Of a stretch of 64,000 nucleotides of DNA, positions 11,736-24,584 are shown in pieces. A model generated the notes under the pieces. The model made no database searches. It had not been told where the DNA came from and was given only the letters and a program-made list of their open reading frames with translations. Location: NCBI RefSeq assembly GCF_024166365.1, contig NC_064820.1:59497501-59561500 (forward strand), in the 5' to 3' direction. Origin of the DNA: Elephas maximus indicus (Eukaryota; Chordata; Mammalia; Proboscidea; Elephantidae). Made by a program: the position numbers and the translations under genes. Numbering within the stretch: position 1 is the stretch's first letter; each line of letters opens with the position of its first letter.

Positions 11736-12713
11736 TCACAGAGTGAAATAAGTCAGTCCCAAAAGGATAAATATTGTATGAGACCTCTGCTGTAAAAACT
11801 CATGAAAAAGTTTACACACAAAAAGAGACAATCTTTGATTGTTATGAGGGAGGGGAGGGGTGGGGATGGAAAAACACTAGATAATAGATAAATAGTAACT
11901 TTGGTGAAGGGTAAGACAGTATGCAGTACTGAGGAAGCCAGCACAACTCATACAAGGCAAAGTCATGGAAGCTCCATAGACATATCCACATTCCCTGAGG
12001 GACTGAATTTCCGGGGTGAGGGCTGTGGGACCATGATCTCAGGGAACATCTAGCTCAATTGGCATAACATAGTTTATAAAGAAAATGTTCTACATTCTAC
12101 TTTGGTAAGTAGCGTCTAGGGTCTTAAAAGCCTGTGAGCAGCCATCTAAGATACTCCACTAGTCTTACCCCTTTGGGAGCAAGGAAGAATGAAGAAAACT
12201 AAAGATACAAGGGAAAGATTGGTACCAAGGACTAATGGACCACATCTACCGTGGCCTCCACCAGACTGAGTCCAGTACAGCTAGAAGGTGCCAGGCTACC
12301 ACCGCTGACTGCTCTGACAGGGATCACAATAGAGAGTCCCAGAACAAAATTCTAAATCACAAAAAAAGACCAGACTTACTGGCCTGAGAGACTGGAGAAA
12401 CCTTGCAAGTATGGCCCCTGGACACCCTTTTAGCTCAGTAATGAAGTCACTCCTGAGGATCACCCTTCATCAAAGATTAGACAGGCCCATAAAACAAAAC
12501 GAGACTAAAAGGGCACAACAGCCTGGGGCAAGGACTAGAAGGCAGGAGGGGACAGGAAAGCTGGTAATAGGGAACTCAAATTTGAGAAGGGAGAGTGTTG
12601 ACATGTTGTGGGGTTGTTAACCAATGTCATAAAACAGTACGTGTACTAACTGTTTAATGAGAAACTAGTTCTGTAAACCTTCGTCTAAAGTACAATAGAA
12701 AAAATATTAAAAA

Positions 12714-15700
12714 AAAAAACTGGGTAACAGAAGAAATCAAAGATGCATTTACAAAAATACCTAGAATTAAATGGGAATGAAAACACATTATATTAAAACC
12801 ATTAGGACATGCCAAAGGCAGTGCTCAGAGGTCAATTTATAGCAATAAGGGTACACATCAAAAAAAAAGGGCCAAAATCAAAGTGTTAACCTAACAACTG
12901 GGACAAATAGAGAAGAGCAAAAGAAGCCTGCAGTCACCAGAAGAAAGACAATAATAAAGATCAGAGCAGGTATAAATGAAATAGAGAATAGAAAAATGAT
13001 AGAAATAACAGGAGCAAAAGTTAATTCTTTGAGAAGATCAATAAAATTGAGAAATCACTGGCCAAAATGACGAAACAAAGGAGAGGAATCAGATAACCCA
13101 AATAAACTTGATGAGGGACATTACAACAGACCCAACAGAAATAAAAAGGATCATAATGGAATACTATGAAAAATTCTACTGCAACAAATTTGAGAACCTA
13201 GAGGAGATAGACAAATTTCTGGAAACATACTATTTATCTAAAGTAACACAAACTAAGGTAGAAAATCTGAACAGACCCATAACAGGAGAAGAAATTGAAA
13301 AGGTAATAAAACATCCAACAAAAGAAAGCCCTAGTCCAGACAGCTTCAGTGGAGAATTCTACCAAACATTCAGAGAAGAGCTCACACCAGTATGACTCAA
13401 ACTATTCCTGAACAGAGAATAGGAAGGAATACTCCTGAATTCATTCTGTGAAGCCAGCATAACCCTGATACCAAGGCCAGGCAAAGACACCACAAAAAAA
13501 GAAAATTACAGACCAATGTCTCTAACAAATATAGATGCAGAAATACTCAAAATTCTAGCCAACAGAATTCAATATCATATCAAAAAAAAAAAAAAAAAAA
13601 ACACCATGACCAAGTGGGATTCATGCCAGGTATGCAAGGATAATTCAACATTAGAAAATCCCAATCAACATAATCCAGCAAATAAATAGAACTAAAGAAC
13701 TATCTATGCAGAAAGGGTATTTGATAATGTCCAGCACCCATTCCTGATAAAAACTCCCATAAAATGGTAATAGAAATGAAACTCCTAAACATAATAAAGG
13801 GTATCTATACAAAACCAACAGCCAACATTATTCTCATTGGAGAGAAGCTGAAGACAAGGATGCCCTTTTATTACCACTCCTATTCAACATTGTCCTGGAA
13901 GTTCTAGCTAGAGCAGTAAGGCATGCATAAGAAATAAAGGACATCCAAATTGGAAAGGAAGAAGTAAACTATCCATATTCACAGATGATATGATCCTATG
14001 CATAGAAAACTCTAAAGATTCCACAAGAAAACTACTGGAACTAATAGAAACATTCAGCAGAATAGCTGGATACAAGATCAACATACAAAAATCAGATGGA
14101 TTCCTATACACCAACAAAGAGAACTCCAAAAAGGAAATCAGGAAAACAATACCATTTAAAAGAACCCCTAAAAAGATAAAATACTTAGGAGTAAATCCAA
14201 CCAGGGACGTAAAAGACCTATACAAAGAAAACTACAAAACACTACTGCAAGAAACCAAAAGAGATCTACATAAATGGACAAACATACCCTGCTCATGGAT
14301 ATGAAGACTCAACATTGTCATTTCTACTCAGAATTATCTACAGATATAATGCAGTCATGATCCAAATACCAACAGCATTCTTTAACCAGATGGAAAAACT
14401 AATTACCAACTCTATATGGAAAGGAAAGAGGCCCCGGATAAGCAAAGCAAAGCATTATTGAAAAACAAAGTAGGGGACCTCACACTACCTGATCTTAGAA
14501 CTTACTGTACAGCAACAGTAGCCAATACAGCCTGTTATTGGTACAATGACAGACACACAGACCAGGGGAACAGAATCGAGAACTCAGATGTGAATCCATC
14601 CACCTATAGTCAGCTGATCTTTGACAAAGGGCCAAAGACCATTACATGGGGAAAAGATGGTCTCTTTATCAAATGGTGCTGGCAGTACCCATACCTTACC
14701 CCATACACAAAAATTTAAGATGGATCAGAGACCTAAATATAAAACCTAAAGCTATAAAGATCATGAAAGAAAAAACAGGGACAATACTAGGGGCCCTAAC
14801 ATAAAAAAAAAAATTTTTTTTTTAACATACGGCATAAATGGAATACAAACCATAACTAACAATGCACAAACATGAGAAAATAGAAGATAAGATAGATAAC
14901 TGGGAGCCCCTAAATATTGAACATTTATACTCATCAAAAGACTTCACCAAAGAGTAAAAACAGAATCCACAGGCTGGGGAAAAATTTTTGGCTATGATAT
15001 ATCAGACAAGAGTCTAATCTTTAAAATCTATAGAACACTTCAGCACCTCACAGATGAATGGATAAACCCACATAGTATATACCCACAATGGAATACTTGG
15101 AATGATAAAGAACAATGATGAATCTGCGAAACATGACACGATGAATCTGGAGGGCATTATGCTGAGGGAAATAAGCAAAAGACAAATATTGTATGAGACC
15201 ACTATTGTAAAAACTCAAGAAAAGGTTTACACATAGAAAGAAACAATCTTTGATGGTTACGATGGAAGGGTAGGGAGAGGAAATCAGTAGATAGTAGACA
15301 AGCGTTAACTTTGGTGAAAGGAAAGACAATATACAATATAGGGGAAGTCAGAACAACTTGACTAAAGCAAAGTCATAGTAGCTTCCTAGACACATCCAAA
15401 CACCTTGAGGAACTGAGTTACTTGAGCTGAGGGGTGGGGACCATGGTTTCAGGGGACATCTAGGTCAATTGGCATAATGTTCATAAAGAAAATATTCTAT
15501 ATCCTACTTTGATGATGTCTTAAAAGCTTGCGAATGGCCATCTAAGATACATCCACTGGTCCCATCCTGTCCGAAGCAAAGGAAAATGAAGAAAACCAAA
15601 GACACAAGGAAAATATTAGTCCATAGGATTAATGGACCACATGAAGCACAGCCTCCACCAGCTTGAGCGCAGAAGAACTAGATGGTGCCTAGCTACCACC

Positions 15701-16160
15701 ACCGAGGGCTCTGACAGGGCTCATAATAGAGGGTCCTAGACAGAGTGGGAGAAAAATGTAGAAAAAAGTTCACATTCACAAAAAAAAGACCAGACTTACT
15801 GGTCTGACAGAGAACTAGAGGAAGTCTTGAGACTGGGGCCCCCGTACACTCTGCTACCTCAGAACCGGAGCCACTCCCAAAGTCCACCTTTCAGCCAAAG
15901 ATTATACAGGCCTATAAAACAAACAATAACACACATGAGGAATGTGCTTCTTAGTTCAGTCAAGTATATGAGACCAAGTGGGCAACAGCTGCCTAAAGGC
16001 AAAGATGAGAAGGCAGGAAGGGACAAGAAAACTGGACAAGTGGACACATTGCAGGGATTTTAACCAATGTCACAATTTGTGTATAAATTTTTGAACGAGA
16101 AACTAATTTGCTCTGTAAACTTTCATCTAAATTACAATTTAAAAAAAAACCAAAAACTAT
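12714..16160 (+). mobile_element. Outer (older) L1, right part: ORF2, 3' UTR and poly(A)
   Basis: Continues the element cut at 5788 (ctgggtaacagaagaaatc). Broken ORF2 pieces include 13108-13395 (segment before the RT), an RT stretch at about 13860-14304 with a degraded FTDDMIL motif, and 14416-14718 (C-terminal part with the TYYTATV-like and WYN segments). The 3' UTR runs about 15100-16130 and ends in an A-rich tail at 16139-16155. It has numerous frameshifts. Confidence 0.85.
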
Positions 16161-16192
16161 TGGCTCAGGAAAGTTACAGTAAGCCTAACTGC

Positions 16193-16284
16193 GCCATAGG
16201 GTTTCCAAGGAGCTGCTGGTGGATTTGAACTGCCGACCTTTTGGTTGCCAATCAAGCCTTTAACCACTGCGCCACCAGGTCTTC
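16193..16284 (-). mobile_element. AfroSINE fragment (minus strand)
   Basis: Inverse of the SINE head: gtttccaaggagctgctgg, gatttgaactgccgacc, ctttaaccactgcgccaccagg. The 3' tail part is missing. It lies directly beside the poly(A) of the outer L1. Confidence 0.85.
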
Positions 16285-16292
16285 ATAGTAAT

Positions 16293-18180
16293 GAAACCTA
16301 AAGTAAAATTCCCAGGTTCCTACCAGTCTGACCAAAAACGGAAGCATGATTACACTACTGATCTTGCATTGGGTACTGGTTCATCATGGCAAAAACAAGA
16401 CCCCAAACTGATTTTTGGCTCTACATTTGAGAAGATTGTGTCAGGGATTGCAGGGGCTTTGGTGCAGCGTCCTTGAGTATTTCAATTGACAACTTTCTCA
16501 AACATCATTATTATTAAAAGCAGAAAAGCTCCTCTTATTATTTCTTAAATCAAGTCTCAAAAAAAAAAAAAAAAGCTAATTTCCTTAAAGGAGTTCATGA
16601 TTCTACCTTAAATAAAACCAAGAATTAAACTTTAAAAAGAAAAAGAGAATTAAACATTTATCCTTTGAATTGGGAATAAGGGTTGTCTTTTTTTTAAAAC
16701 TCAGAAAGGACAGAAACCAGAGGAAACAACAGATTTGATCACAAAAAATATTAGTTGTCTGTAGAAAAAGAGTGAACGGGCATGGGAAAATATTACTATA
16801 ACCATAGTGGATTATCTACCTTATATCCTTTACATGTGGATTTGTAGGAATACTTATAGACTAATGGTCAAACGGCACAAACAGATCAAAAAGGAAAGTT
16901 CCACTAATAAAAATATGTGAAATATTTAACATACACTCTAAAATCTCATTTCTGGGAAAGGATAAGTGAACGAAGGCGTTTGCATTGTTATTTGTGAAAA
17001 CTTTGTGTCTTAATTTTCTCTTCCAGCATTTATAGACCACTCCTGTCTCATTTTTTCCATTTTCTCAAAGAGCTCCCTGGTCATAGCCATCCCGATTGCT
17101 TTTTAAAATTTTTTGAATTTGCTTGTTTTGTCAAATTAGCATTATAGCATTGCTGAACTGAATGTAAAAAAAGAAAATACATAATCCCATCACCATTATG
17201 AACTAATTGTAAATGTACTTGTGTTCAATTACATTCTTCGTCTCTAGGTATAGATTTGAATGATTTCCTTGAAAATTATCAAAGTAACAGATACACATAT
17301 GATTAGAAAATAAAATTTTATAGAAGAATGTATAAGAGAGAGCAACAGCCCTCCCCCTCCCTTTACAAATTGCCATCTCACATCCCAGAATCAACTGCCT
17401 GTAACTGTTTCTGGTGATTACTGTCATATATTCTGTTTTTTGACTGATCAAGTTTAGACATCTGTTAACTTTCTGCTATATGATAGATGATTTAACTCAC
17501 TTCCTTGGTAACTTTAATATAGTTAGAAGTGTACTTTGTGAGATGATGATAAAGGCACCCTTTTCCTTCAATTTCTCTTTCTACGTCTAATTTTCTACAT
17601 TTACATTTCCAAAGTTGACAATATTTGCATTCTGTTCTGTCACCATGAAGTCTCACTTGTTACATCTACAGGTTGATTATAAAATTGTTTGCTGCATGGG
17701 CCAATTAACATGATCTGATTAGTTTTCTTTTACTGTTTTTCCAATTTTATGACCAATGTGTTTCAAAGGAGAACTTTACGTGTCACGGTCAAATGAAAGT
17801 TCCTCAAAACTATTCCACATGCGAGTTTGCTTCAAATTTGAACCATAATCTTTCTGAGCAATTTGTTTGCTCTAAGTTTGCCTTTTTTTCCTGCTGAGAG
17901 AAGAAACATATGCCTTTAGCACCAGATTACCTTTCGAGGTTCAAAGTTAATGTTCTCAGGAAACTTCTGTGATCTTAAGGGATTCCAAAATATGTTGATA
18001 CTCTTAAATTTTATAATGATCCTGAAATAATAATCCTGGGCAACACTTGGGGTAATTGAAAGTTTGTCCCCTTTTGGTCCTCAGAGTATTTTTGCATTAG
18101 TATTTCTACTCTGACACATGTTGCCATGAATCAGAGTTGGCTGGGCAACTGTTTGAGAGAAGGCAGCTCTTCATTTTGTT
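16293..18180. other. Intergenic, unique sequence without recognised feature
   Basis: AT-rich single-copy-looking sequence between the L1 block and the CpG-rich region. Short frames occur on both strands without recognisable products. The right end approaches the candidate promoter (a TATAAA at 18192-18197). Confidence 0.5.
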
Positions 18181-18191
18181 TGTGTGGGCTT

Positions 18192-18197
18192 TATAAA
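18192..18197 (+). promoter_or_regulatory. TATAAA upstream of CpG-rich block
   Basis: A TATAAA string (gctttataaattttaaatg) lies about 95 bases before the CpG-rich block. In AT-rich sequence it may be chance, and CpG-island promoters often lack a TATA box. Confidence 0.25.
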
Positions 18198-18284
18198 TTT
18201 TAAATGTGTTGAAAACGTGGAACCTACTGAAGTTTTTTCAATTATCTGCCGAAGGACCTATTAAAATTTGTAAAGACTTGCTAG

Positions 18285-18720
18285 CCAGCATGCCGCTGTG
18301 GTCGGCAGTAGCAGTTTTTTGCTCAACGTCGGCTTTATATCCCTCCCCACTGCGTCTTGCGCGAGACTGTGCACCTTGTGCCCCGTTTGTAAACAATTAG
18401 GACAGGGAGAGAGGAAGGGCGCAGTCTTTCACCCTCTGGAAGAGAAGCGAACCTTGGCAGTCAAGCGGCTGCTCTCGGCTGTGGCCGCTGTGAAGCTGCA
18501 CGTCCGGGGACGCAGGTCTCGCCCGCGTCGAAACTACAGAGGTTGCTCCCAGAGGGCGGCCCTGACCTGGGAGTTATTCCGCCCTCCAGGACCTGGCGGC
18601 GCTTACTCCGGAGACGAGAATAACAGCGAGGGCTCGGAGAGACTCGACCCTGTGCGCGAGAGTCCGCGGGGTCGGAGCGGGAGGCTGCTCCTGTGGGACA
18701 GGACAAGCGGCGGTACCCAG
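18285..18720 (+). promoter_or_regulatory. CpG-rich island with candidate non-coding first exon
   Basis: A sharp rise in CpG density in otherwise AT-rich DNA, with many CG steps such as cacgtccggggacgc, cgcccgcgtcg, cgcgagagtccgcgggg and agcggcggtac. The block ends at 18720 with cccag followed by gtgagt, a near-perfect + strand splice donor. This is what a promoter with a first exon looks like. It is on the same strand as IL31RA, whose first coding exon is 26.7 kb downstream, so a 5' UTR exon of IL31RA is one reading. A separate lncRNA is another. Open frames across it (for example 18298-18789) are what GC-rich DNA gives and match nothing I know. Confidence 0.6.
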
Positions 18721-18744
18721 GTGAGTGGCGCTGTAGGGAGGAGC

Positions 18745-19640
18745 GCGCCTGGCTCTCTGCCTTTCGAATTGCAATTCCTAATCTTTTGAAGTCACGTAAA
18801 TTATAGACCCAACTTTTACATCGAGTTTCAGGAGATTTATCAACCTCTCCGGAACCCATTCATAGATGGTGGTGCTATTAGGAACTCCACGTCAAGAGGG
18901 AACTGGAACAACGAATTTAGCGTTTGGAGACACTGTGGATGCCGGAAATTGAAGTAAACGAGTGAGATTTGTCACAGAGTATGAGAGCTTGCGGTCCAGA
19001 TAAACTAATTTCTTTACCTTAGCAATTCATTAATTGGTTTGCTGTAATTTAGGGGTGATTATCAAGCCGTAACGTAGGGCATCTGGAATTTTCTAGTAGG
19101 GATTTTGTGTATGAGAATTCCTTGAAAATTTGTTGTCTCCATCGGGTAGTGTTTTCTAGATTTCGAGTCTTGTGTTGGTGAATTTTTTTCCCCCATCACT
19201 CAGGAAAAATAACTTTTTCCTCCCGTTTTGAAAATATGAACACATTAATTATCCCAAAGTCTTAAATATATCTATTTTAACTTGATTTTCGTTTTTTTGC
19301 CGGGTGTGGGGGGGAGTGTTTGAGGTAACCATGTGGGGGCATTAAAAAATTCTCAAGAGAAATCTAAACACTGTAAAATAATCGGACATTTTGTATGTGT
19401 AGGAGGAGAAGCTCCTGTATAGCAAGCTGGGCATGATGTTTCATAATTAGTTGGAGTAGCCTTAACATTGGCCTTATTTGCTGACTTGTGTGGTGCCTAG
19501 CTTATTAATGATATGCTCTAGGCTTCAGTTTGCTTATGTGTAAAAGGGCAGTTAACTAGGTATTTCTCCACATTGCTTTCCAGTGAGGAAGCCCTAATAT
19601 TACTATACGGTGCATGTGGTTACAATAAAATATTTTTGAA
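18745..19640. other. Unique sequence, no recognised feature
   Basis: AT-rich sequence after the candidate splice donor, probably intron of whatever transcript starts in the CpG block. No repeat recognised. Confidence 0.45.
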
Positions 19641-19810
19641 CTACGCATCAATAAAGAACAATGAGGAATCTGTGGAACATTTCATAACGTGGAGGAATCT
19701 GGAAGGCATTATGCTGAGCGAAATTAGTCAGTTGCAGAAGGACAAATATTGTATGAGACCACTATTATAAGAACTCAAGAAATAGTTTAAATAGAGAAGA
19801 AAATATTCTT
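19640..19810 (+). mobile_element. L1 3' end, left part (plus strand)
   Basis: Matches the end of L1 ORF2 and start of 3' UTR (gaggaatctgtggaacat, aaggcattatgctgagcg, aaatattgtatgagacc). It is interrupted after agaaaatattctt (19798-19810), which is repeated at 20514-20526 where the element resumes. Confidence 0.85.
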
Positions 19811-20513
19811 TTTTTTTTTTTTATTTATTTCTTTTTTTTTTTTTTTTTTATAATAACTTTTATTAAGCTTCAAGTGAACGTTTACAAATCCAATCAGTCT
19901 GTCACATATAAGTTTACATACATCTCACTCCCTACTCCCACTTACTCTCCCCGTCTTGAGTCAGCCCTTTCAGTCTCTCCTTTCTTGACAATTTTGCCGG
20001 CTTCCCTCTCTCTCTATCCTCCCATCCCCCCTCCAGACAAGAGTTGCCAACACAATCTCAAGTGTACACCTGATATAATTAGCTCACTCTTCATCAGCGT
20101 CTCTCTCCCACCCGCTGACCAGTCCCTTTCATGTCTGATGAGTTGTCTTCAGGGATGGTTCCTGTCCTGTGTCAACAGAAGGTCTGGAGAGCATGACCGC
20201 CGGGATTCCTCCAGTCTCAGTCAGACCATTAAGTTTGGTCTTCTTATGAGAATTTGGGGTCTGCATCCCACTGCTCTCCTGCTCCCTCAGGGGTCCTCTG
20301 CTGAGCTCCCTGTCAGGGCAGTCATCGATTGTGGCCGGGCACCAACTAGTTCTTCTGGTCTCAGGATGATGTAGGTCTCTGGTTCATGTGGCCCTTTCTG
20401 TCTCTTGGGCTCTTAGTTGTCATGTGGGCTTGGTGTTCTTCATTTTCCTTTGCTCCAGGTGGGTTGAGACCAATTGCTGCATCTTAGATGGCTGCTTGTT
20501 AGCATTTAAGACC
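19811..20513 (-). mobile_element. Truncated L1 3' end inserted in another L1 (minus strand)
   Basis: Begins with a long T tract (inverse poly(A), 19811-19850), then the inverse of an L1 3' UTR (attaagcttcaagtgaacg onward). It is flanked by a perfect 13-base duplication, agaaaatattctt, at 19798-19810 and 20514-20526. It is 5'-truncated and about 0.7 kb long. Confidence 0.88.
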
Positions 20514-21484
20514 AGAAAATATTCTTTGATGGTTACGAGAGTGGCGAGGGAGGGAGCGAAAGGAGTATTCACTAATTAGATAGTAGACAAGAACTGTTTT
20601 AAGTGAAGGGAAAGACAAGACAATACGGGTGAGGTGAGCACAACTGGACTAAACCAAAAGCAAAGAAGTTTCCTGAATAAACTGAACACTTCGAAGGCCA
20701 GAATAGCAGGGGTGGGGGTCTGGGGACCATGGTTTCAGGGGACATCTAGGTCAATTGGCATAATAAAATCTATTAAGGAAACATTCTGCATCCCACTCTG
20801 GTGAGTGGCATCTGGGGTCTTAAATGCTAGCAAGTGGCCATCTAAGTTGCATCAATTGGAATCAACCCACCTGGAGCAAAGGAGAATGAAGAACACCAAA
20901 AACACAAGGTAATTATGAGCCCAAGAGACAGAAAAGGCCATATAAACCAGAGATTACATCAGCCTGGGACCAGAAGAACTAGATGGTGCCTGGCTACAAC
21001 CAATGGCTGCCCTGACAGGGAACACAACAGAAATCCCTGATGGAGCAGGAGAACAGTGGGATGCAGACCTCAAATTCTCACAAAAAGACCAGACTGAATG
21101 GTCTGACTGACACTAGAAGGGCCCTGGAAGTCATGGTCCCCAGACCTTCTGTTAGCCCAAGACTGGAACCATCCCCAAAGCCAACTCTTCAGACAGGGAT
21201 TGGACTGGACTATAAGATTGAAAATGATAGTGGTGAGGAGTGAGCTTCTTGGCTCAAGTAGACCCATGAGACTGTGTGGGCAGCTCCTGTCTGGAGGGGA
21301 GATGAGAAGGCAGAGGGGGACAGAAGCTGGCTGAATGGATATAGGAATACAGGGTGGAGAGAAGGAGTGCGCTGTCTCGGGGGAGAGTAACTAGGAGCAG
21401 ATAGCAAGGTGTATATAGGTTTTTGTGTGAAAGTGTGACTAGATTTGTAAACTTTCACTTAAAGCACAATAAAAATTAAAAAAA
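20514..21484 (+). mobile_element. L1 3' end, right part (plus strand)
   Basis: Continues the 3' UTR begun at 19640 (tgatggttacgagagtgg) and ends in the L1-type terminus cacttaaagcacaataaaa and an A-rich tail. Frames within it have no known product. Confidence 0.85.
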
Positions 21485-21628
21485 GATTTTTTTTTTTTTG
21501 AGAGGCAGCCCTATAGAATGCAGGGTATCAGCTGAATGCTGGTGCACTTGTATTTTAATGCTCAAGTCTTACTCTGGTATTGCATTGGTTGTTTTATCAG
21601 TGTTAAATAGACACTTGGTTCTTTTCTT

Positions 21629-22340
21629 AAAAAAAAAAAAATACTGTGTTTTAGGTGAAAGTTTACACAGGAAATTAGATTCTCATTTATCAATTCATAT
21701 ACCAATTTTTCCATGATCTTGGTTGCAATCCCTGCCATGTGTCTGCACTCTAACCATTTCCACCCCACCAGCCCTGTTTCCATCCATCCAGTTTCCCTGC
21801 CACTCCTTGTCTTCTCATTTTTGCTTTTGGGTAAATATTGTCTGTTTGGTCTCATATAGTTGATTGTTCAAAGAAGCACATTCTTCACAGGTGTTATTTA
21901 TTTTATAGGCCAATCTATTATTTGGCTGAAAGGTGACCTCCGGGAGTGGCTTCAGTTCCAGGTTAAAAGGGTCCCTTAGGGCGATAGTCCTCAGGATTCC
22001 TGTAGCCACTGTCAGTCTGGTAACTCTGGTCTTTTTTATGAATTTGAGTTTTGTTCTACATTTTTCTCCCATTCTAATTGAGACCTTCTGTTGTGTCCCT
22101 TGGCAGAATGGTCGGTGGTGGTAGCCAGGCACCAATCTAATTCTTCTGGCCTCAGGCTAGAAGAGGCTGTGGCTCATGTAGGCCGTTGGTCCTTTGGACT
22201 AATTTCTTCCTTGAGTCTTTGGTTTCCTTCACTCTCCTTTGCTCCAGTTGGGAATAGACCTATAGTTGTGTCTTAGAATGGTGCTCACAAGCTTTAAAGA
22301 ACCCAGACAGTACTCACCAAACTAGGATATAGAACATTGT
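21629..22340 (-). mobile_element. L1 3' end (minus strand)
   Basis: An A-run interrupts the poly(T) edge, followed by tgttttaggtgaaagtttac and the inverse of the 3' UTR up to gccaattgacctag near 22370. It is older than the 28747 copy by its divergence. Confidence 0.75.
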
Positions 22341-22369
22341 TTTTTATGAACTAAATTGTGCCAATTGAC

Positions 22370-22930
22370 CTAGTTGCCCCACAAGACTGTGGCCCTAAGC
22401 CTTCAAACCCAGTAAGTCAATCCCAAAAGGTATTTGGATATATCTAGGACATATTCCTAGTTGTGCCCCCCATGTGCTTTATTGTATATATGAATACATG
22501 CATACAAACATGTGTATACATATGCCTACAAATATATCTATGTATGTACACACATGCACTTGCATATGCCTTCCCACACCGATACACATATATATCTACC
22601 TATGTAACAACTCACATATTTTTGGCTTGTTATTGCTGTTGCTGCAAAGATTGTATATGTCATAGCATTTACTGTAGTTGCCCTTTATCCTTGTGTGCCT
22701 CTCAGTGTCTTCATGGGTCTGCCCTTCAGGTATCGATCACCTGTCCACATTGGTTACTGTTAAGATAGATGTGATTCTCCCAGCCCACATGATCAGTGCC
22801 TTCAGAGCCGATGACACTGCTGCTGCTGTGCCATGTGGTGGCAGGTTTTGTTTTGTTTTATTTCCCAAGGCTTAGAGGCCCTGTTCCTAAGGTCTGACCA
22901 CCCTAGGTGTACCCTGTAGCTGTGCCTTTG
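22370..22930. repeat. Repeat-like sequence with AT/CA-rich alternating stretch, family unassigned
   Basis: Follows the L1 3' end without a clear border. 22470-22620 is rich in alternating tat/cat/aca steps (for example catacaaacatgtgtatac), and the remainder (aggtatcgatcacctgtcc) looks like part of an L1 3' extension. I cannot name the family. Confidence 0.4.
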
Positions 22931-24000
22931 AATCATGGCCAATGAGAGTGGCACAGGCCTCCAAACCTCTTAGAACCTACAAATCCTTGACCTCGCCCCA
23001 GTCTTAGGGTGGGCTGGGGTGGGGTGGGAGATTTCTCCCTCTTACCCTCTGCTTCCCTTCAGGCACTCCCTTCTCTCCTTCCTGAGTTATCTCTTCCGTG
23101 AATCTGGTCTGTCCCCAAAGACTGGAAGAGTCATTGACTTTAAGCGAATGTTTCTACCCTGAGCATATCTCTGAGGCAAAGAAGTAACAAGGATCCTGAC
23201 TTCTTGCTTATAATGGGGAGGAGGGAAAACATTAATGTCTCAAAATTATCCAATTGGACAAGGTGTAAAGACAAAAACCCGTTAGACACCATTTCAATAT
23301 TGCTATTGCACTACGCTGTTAATGCTCTCCTTACTTAAATTTCTGCTTTCCTTGGCAGCCTGATCTCCTGAAGGATTGCTTTATACTTACACCTTCCCGC
23401 TTTTTGCTCATCCTAAGGTTGTCTGTGAAAGTGCTAAAGTGTTGGAAACATCCTTTTTCTACTTACTCTCAGCTTGCATTGCTCTAATTACTGCTGCGTG
23501 CAGCTGAGTTAATGCTGTTAGTTTCTCCAAGCAAAAGATCATCTGACCTGCAGAGGTAGCAATTCTTAGCCTTACCTTTTAACTCTTAATTACTGACAGA
23601 TTATTTTAACAAAATGGAAAGATATTCTTAACTTTCTTAAGAACAACCCACCCTCCTTTCAACTGTCACCTCTATGACTTTGCTTTTCATTTAGAAATCT
23701 AAGGCCTTTTGGGTGAGGTTCACAAAAATATATTTACAAGATTTATCTATGGAGCATTTTATTGCAAAGCAAATAAATATAAGAATTTAAACAATAAATA
23801 ATTATAAACTTAAAAATTGTATTGTAGACAGAATCAAGCATTTATCTAGATGAATTCAGTTTTTGTCATCAGTCAAGGGAACACTAATTTTTATCAGCAC
23901 ACTCATCTCCTCATACTATGCTCTGAGATATAGTAATTGTCATTCCCTTTACCCAAAATACTCTTACTCCGTGAAGCCACTTTCTCTCTTCTTCCAAAAT
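22931..24000. other. Intergenic or intronic unique sequence
   Basis: No gene, RNA or repeat recognised. A short CA- and CT-rich region at 23020-23100 is unremarkable. Confidence 0.45.
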
Positions 24001-24165
24001 TCAGTTTGAGACCCATCACTCAATGACAGCTTTCCCTACTAGCTCACCTTAATGTAAGTATCATATCACATTCTGCTTTGAGATGGTCTTTTGTGAGAAG
24101 GGACTGTGTAGTACCAGACATACATTTAATATGTGGGCGCACAATAAATGCTTGCTGGTCGATCA
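24001..24165 (+). mobile_element. Ancient L2 LINE 3' fragment (plus)
   Basis: The pattern of a diverged L2 3' end: ctttccctactagctcacc, gggactgtgtagtacc and finally cacaataaatgcttgctgg. Borders are approximate. Confidence 0.55.
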
Positions 24166-24584
24166 TGCCAGAATCCCCCTGGTGTATATACTCATGCTAC
24201 ATTGTACTCCCTGCCAAAGGCATAGCTCCTAACATTTGTGCCTAGAGAGAAAGTGGAGGGAAGGACAACATGTGACCAGAGAAGGAAGCTCAGGTATCAC
24301 AGAAAATGTATCTGACAGTAGAGAGGAAGCAATGTAAAATGTAATGATGAATTTTAGGTATGACTGCTGTTTGCCAATCTGATTTTGAGAAAATACCCTG
24401 CAATTCCAGGTCTTTAGAGCTAAAACATAGATTCTGTCCTACAAGGAACTCAGTTGTGGTGTATCATCTCTAATACTCTGGGGAGGACTAGAGCTTGTCT
24501 CTGAACAATGCATATATCTCTTTTAATATTTACTTTTAAAATGTTTTCATTGTAGATGTTTCTTGTATAAGAGTTTGTCCTGTA

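Larger units (their letters stand above)
5789..12713 (+). mobile_element. Inner, nearly full-length L1 LINE inserted in an older L1
   Basis: About 6.9 kb: 5' UTR with monomers (5789-7370), ORF1 remnant (about 7660-8400), ORF2 remnant (about 8930-11735), 3' UTR (11736-12690) and an A-rich tail (12695-12713). The host L1 is cut at actgggt, which is present on both sides (5781-5788 and 12714-12726), so the duplication is at least 7 bases and probably longer with the A-rich part. Stops and frameshifts make it dead. It lies between DDX4 and IL31RA in the same orientation as both. Confidence 0.88.

Noticed and set aside
18206..18859. Frames of 130-163 codons across the CpG-rich block
   Set aside because: GC-rich DNA has few stops. 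Both strands are open and no protein family is recognised, so a CpG-island exon explains it better.
22463..22768. A Cys/Tyr/Met-rich frame that looks like a small cysteine-rich protein
   Set aside because: It is translation of an alternating tat/cat/aca low-complexity stretch.
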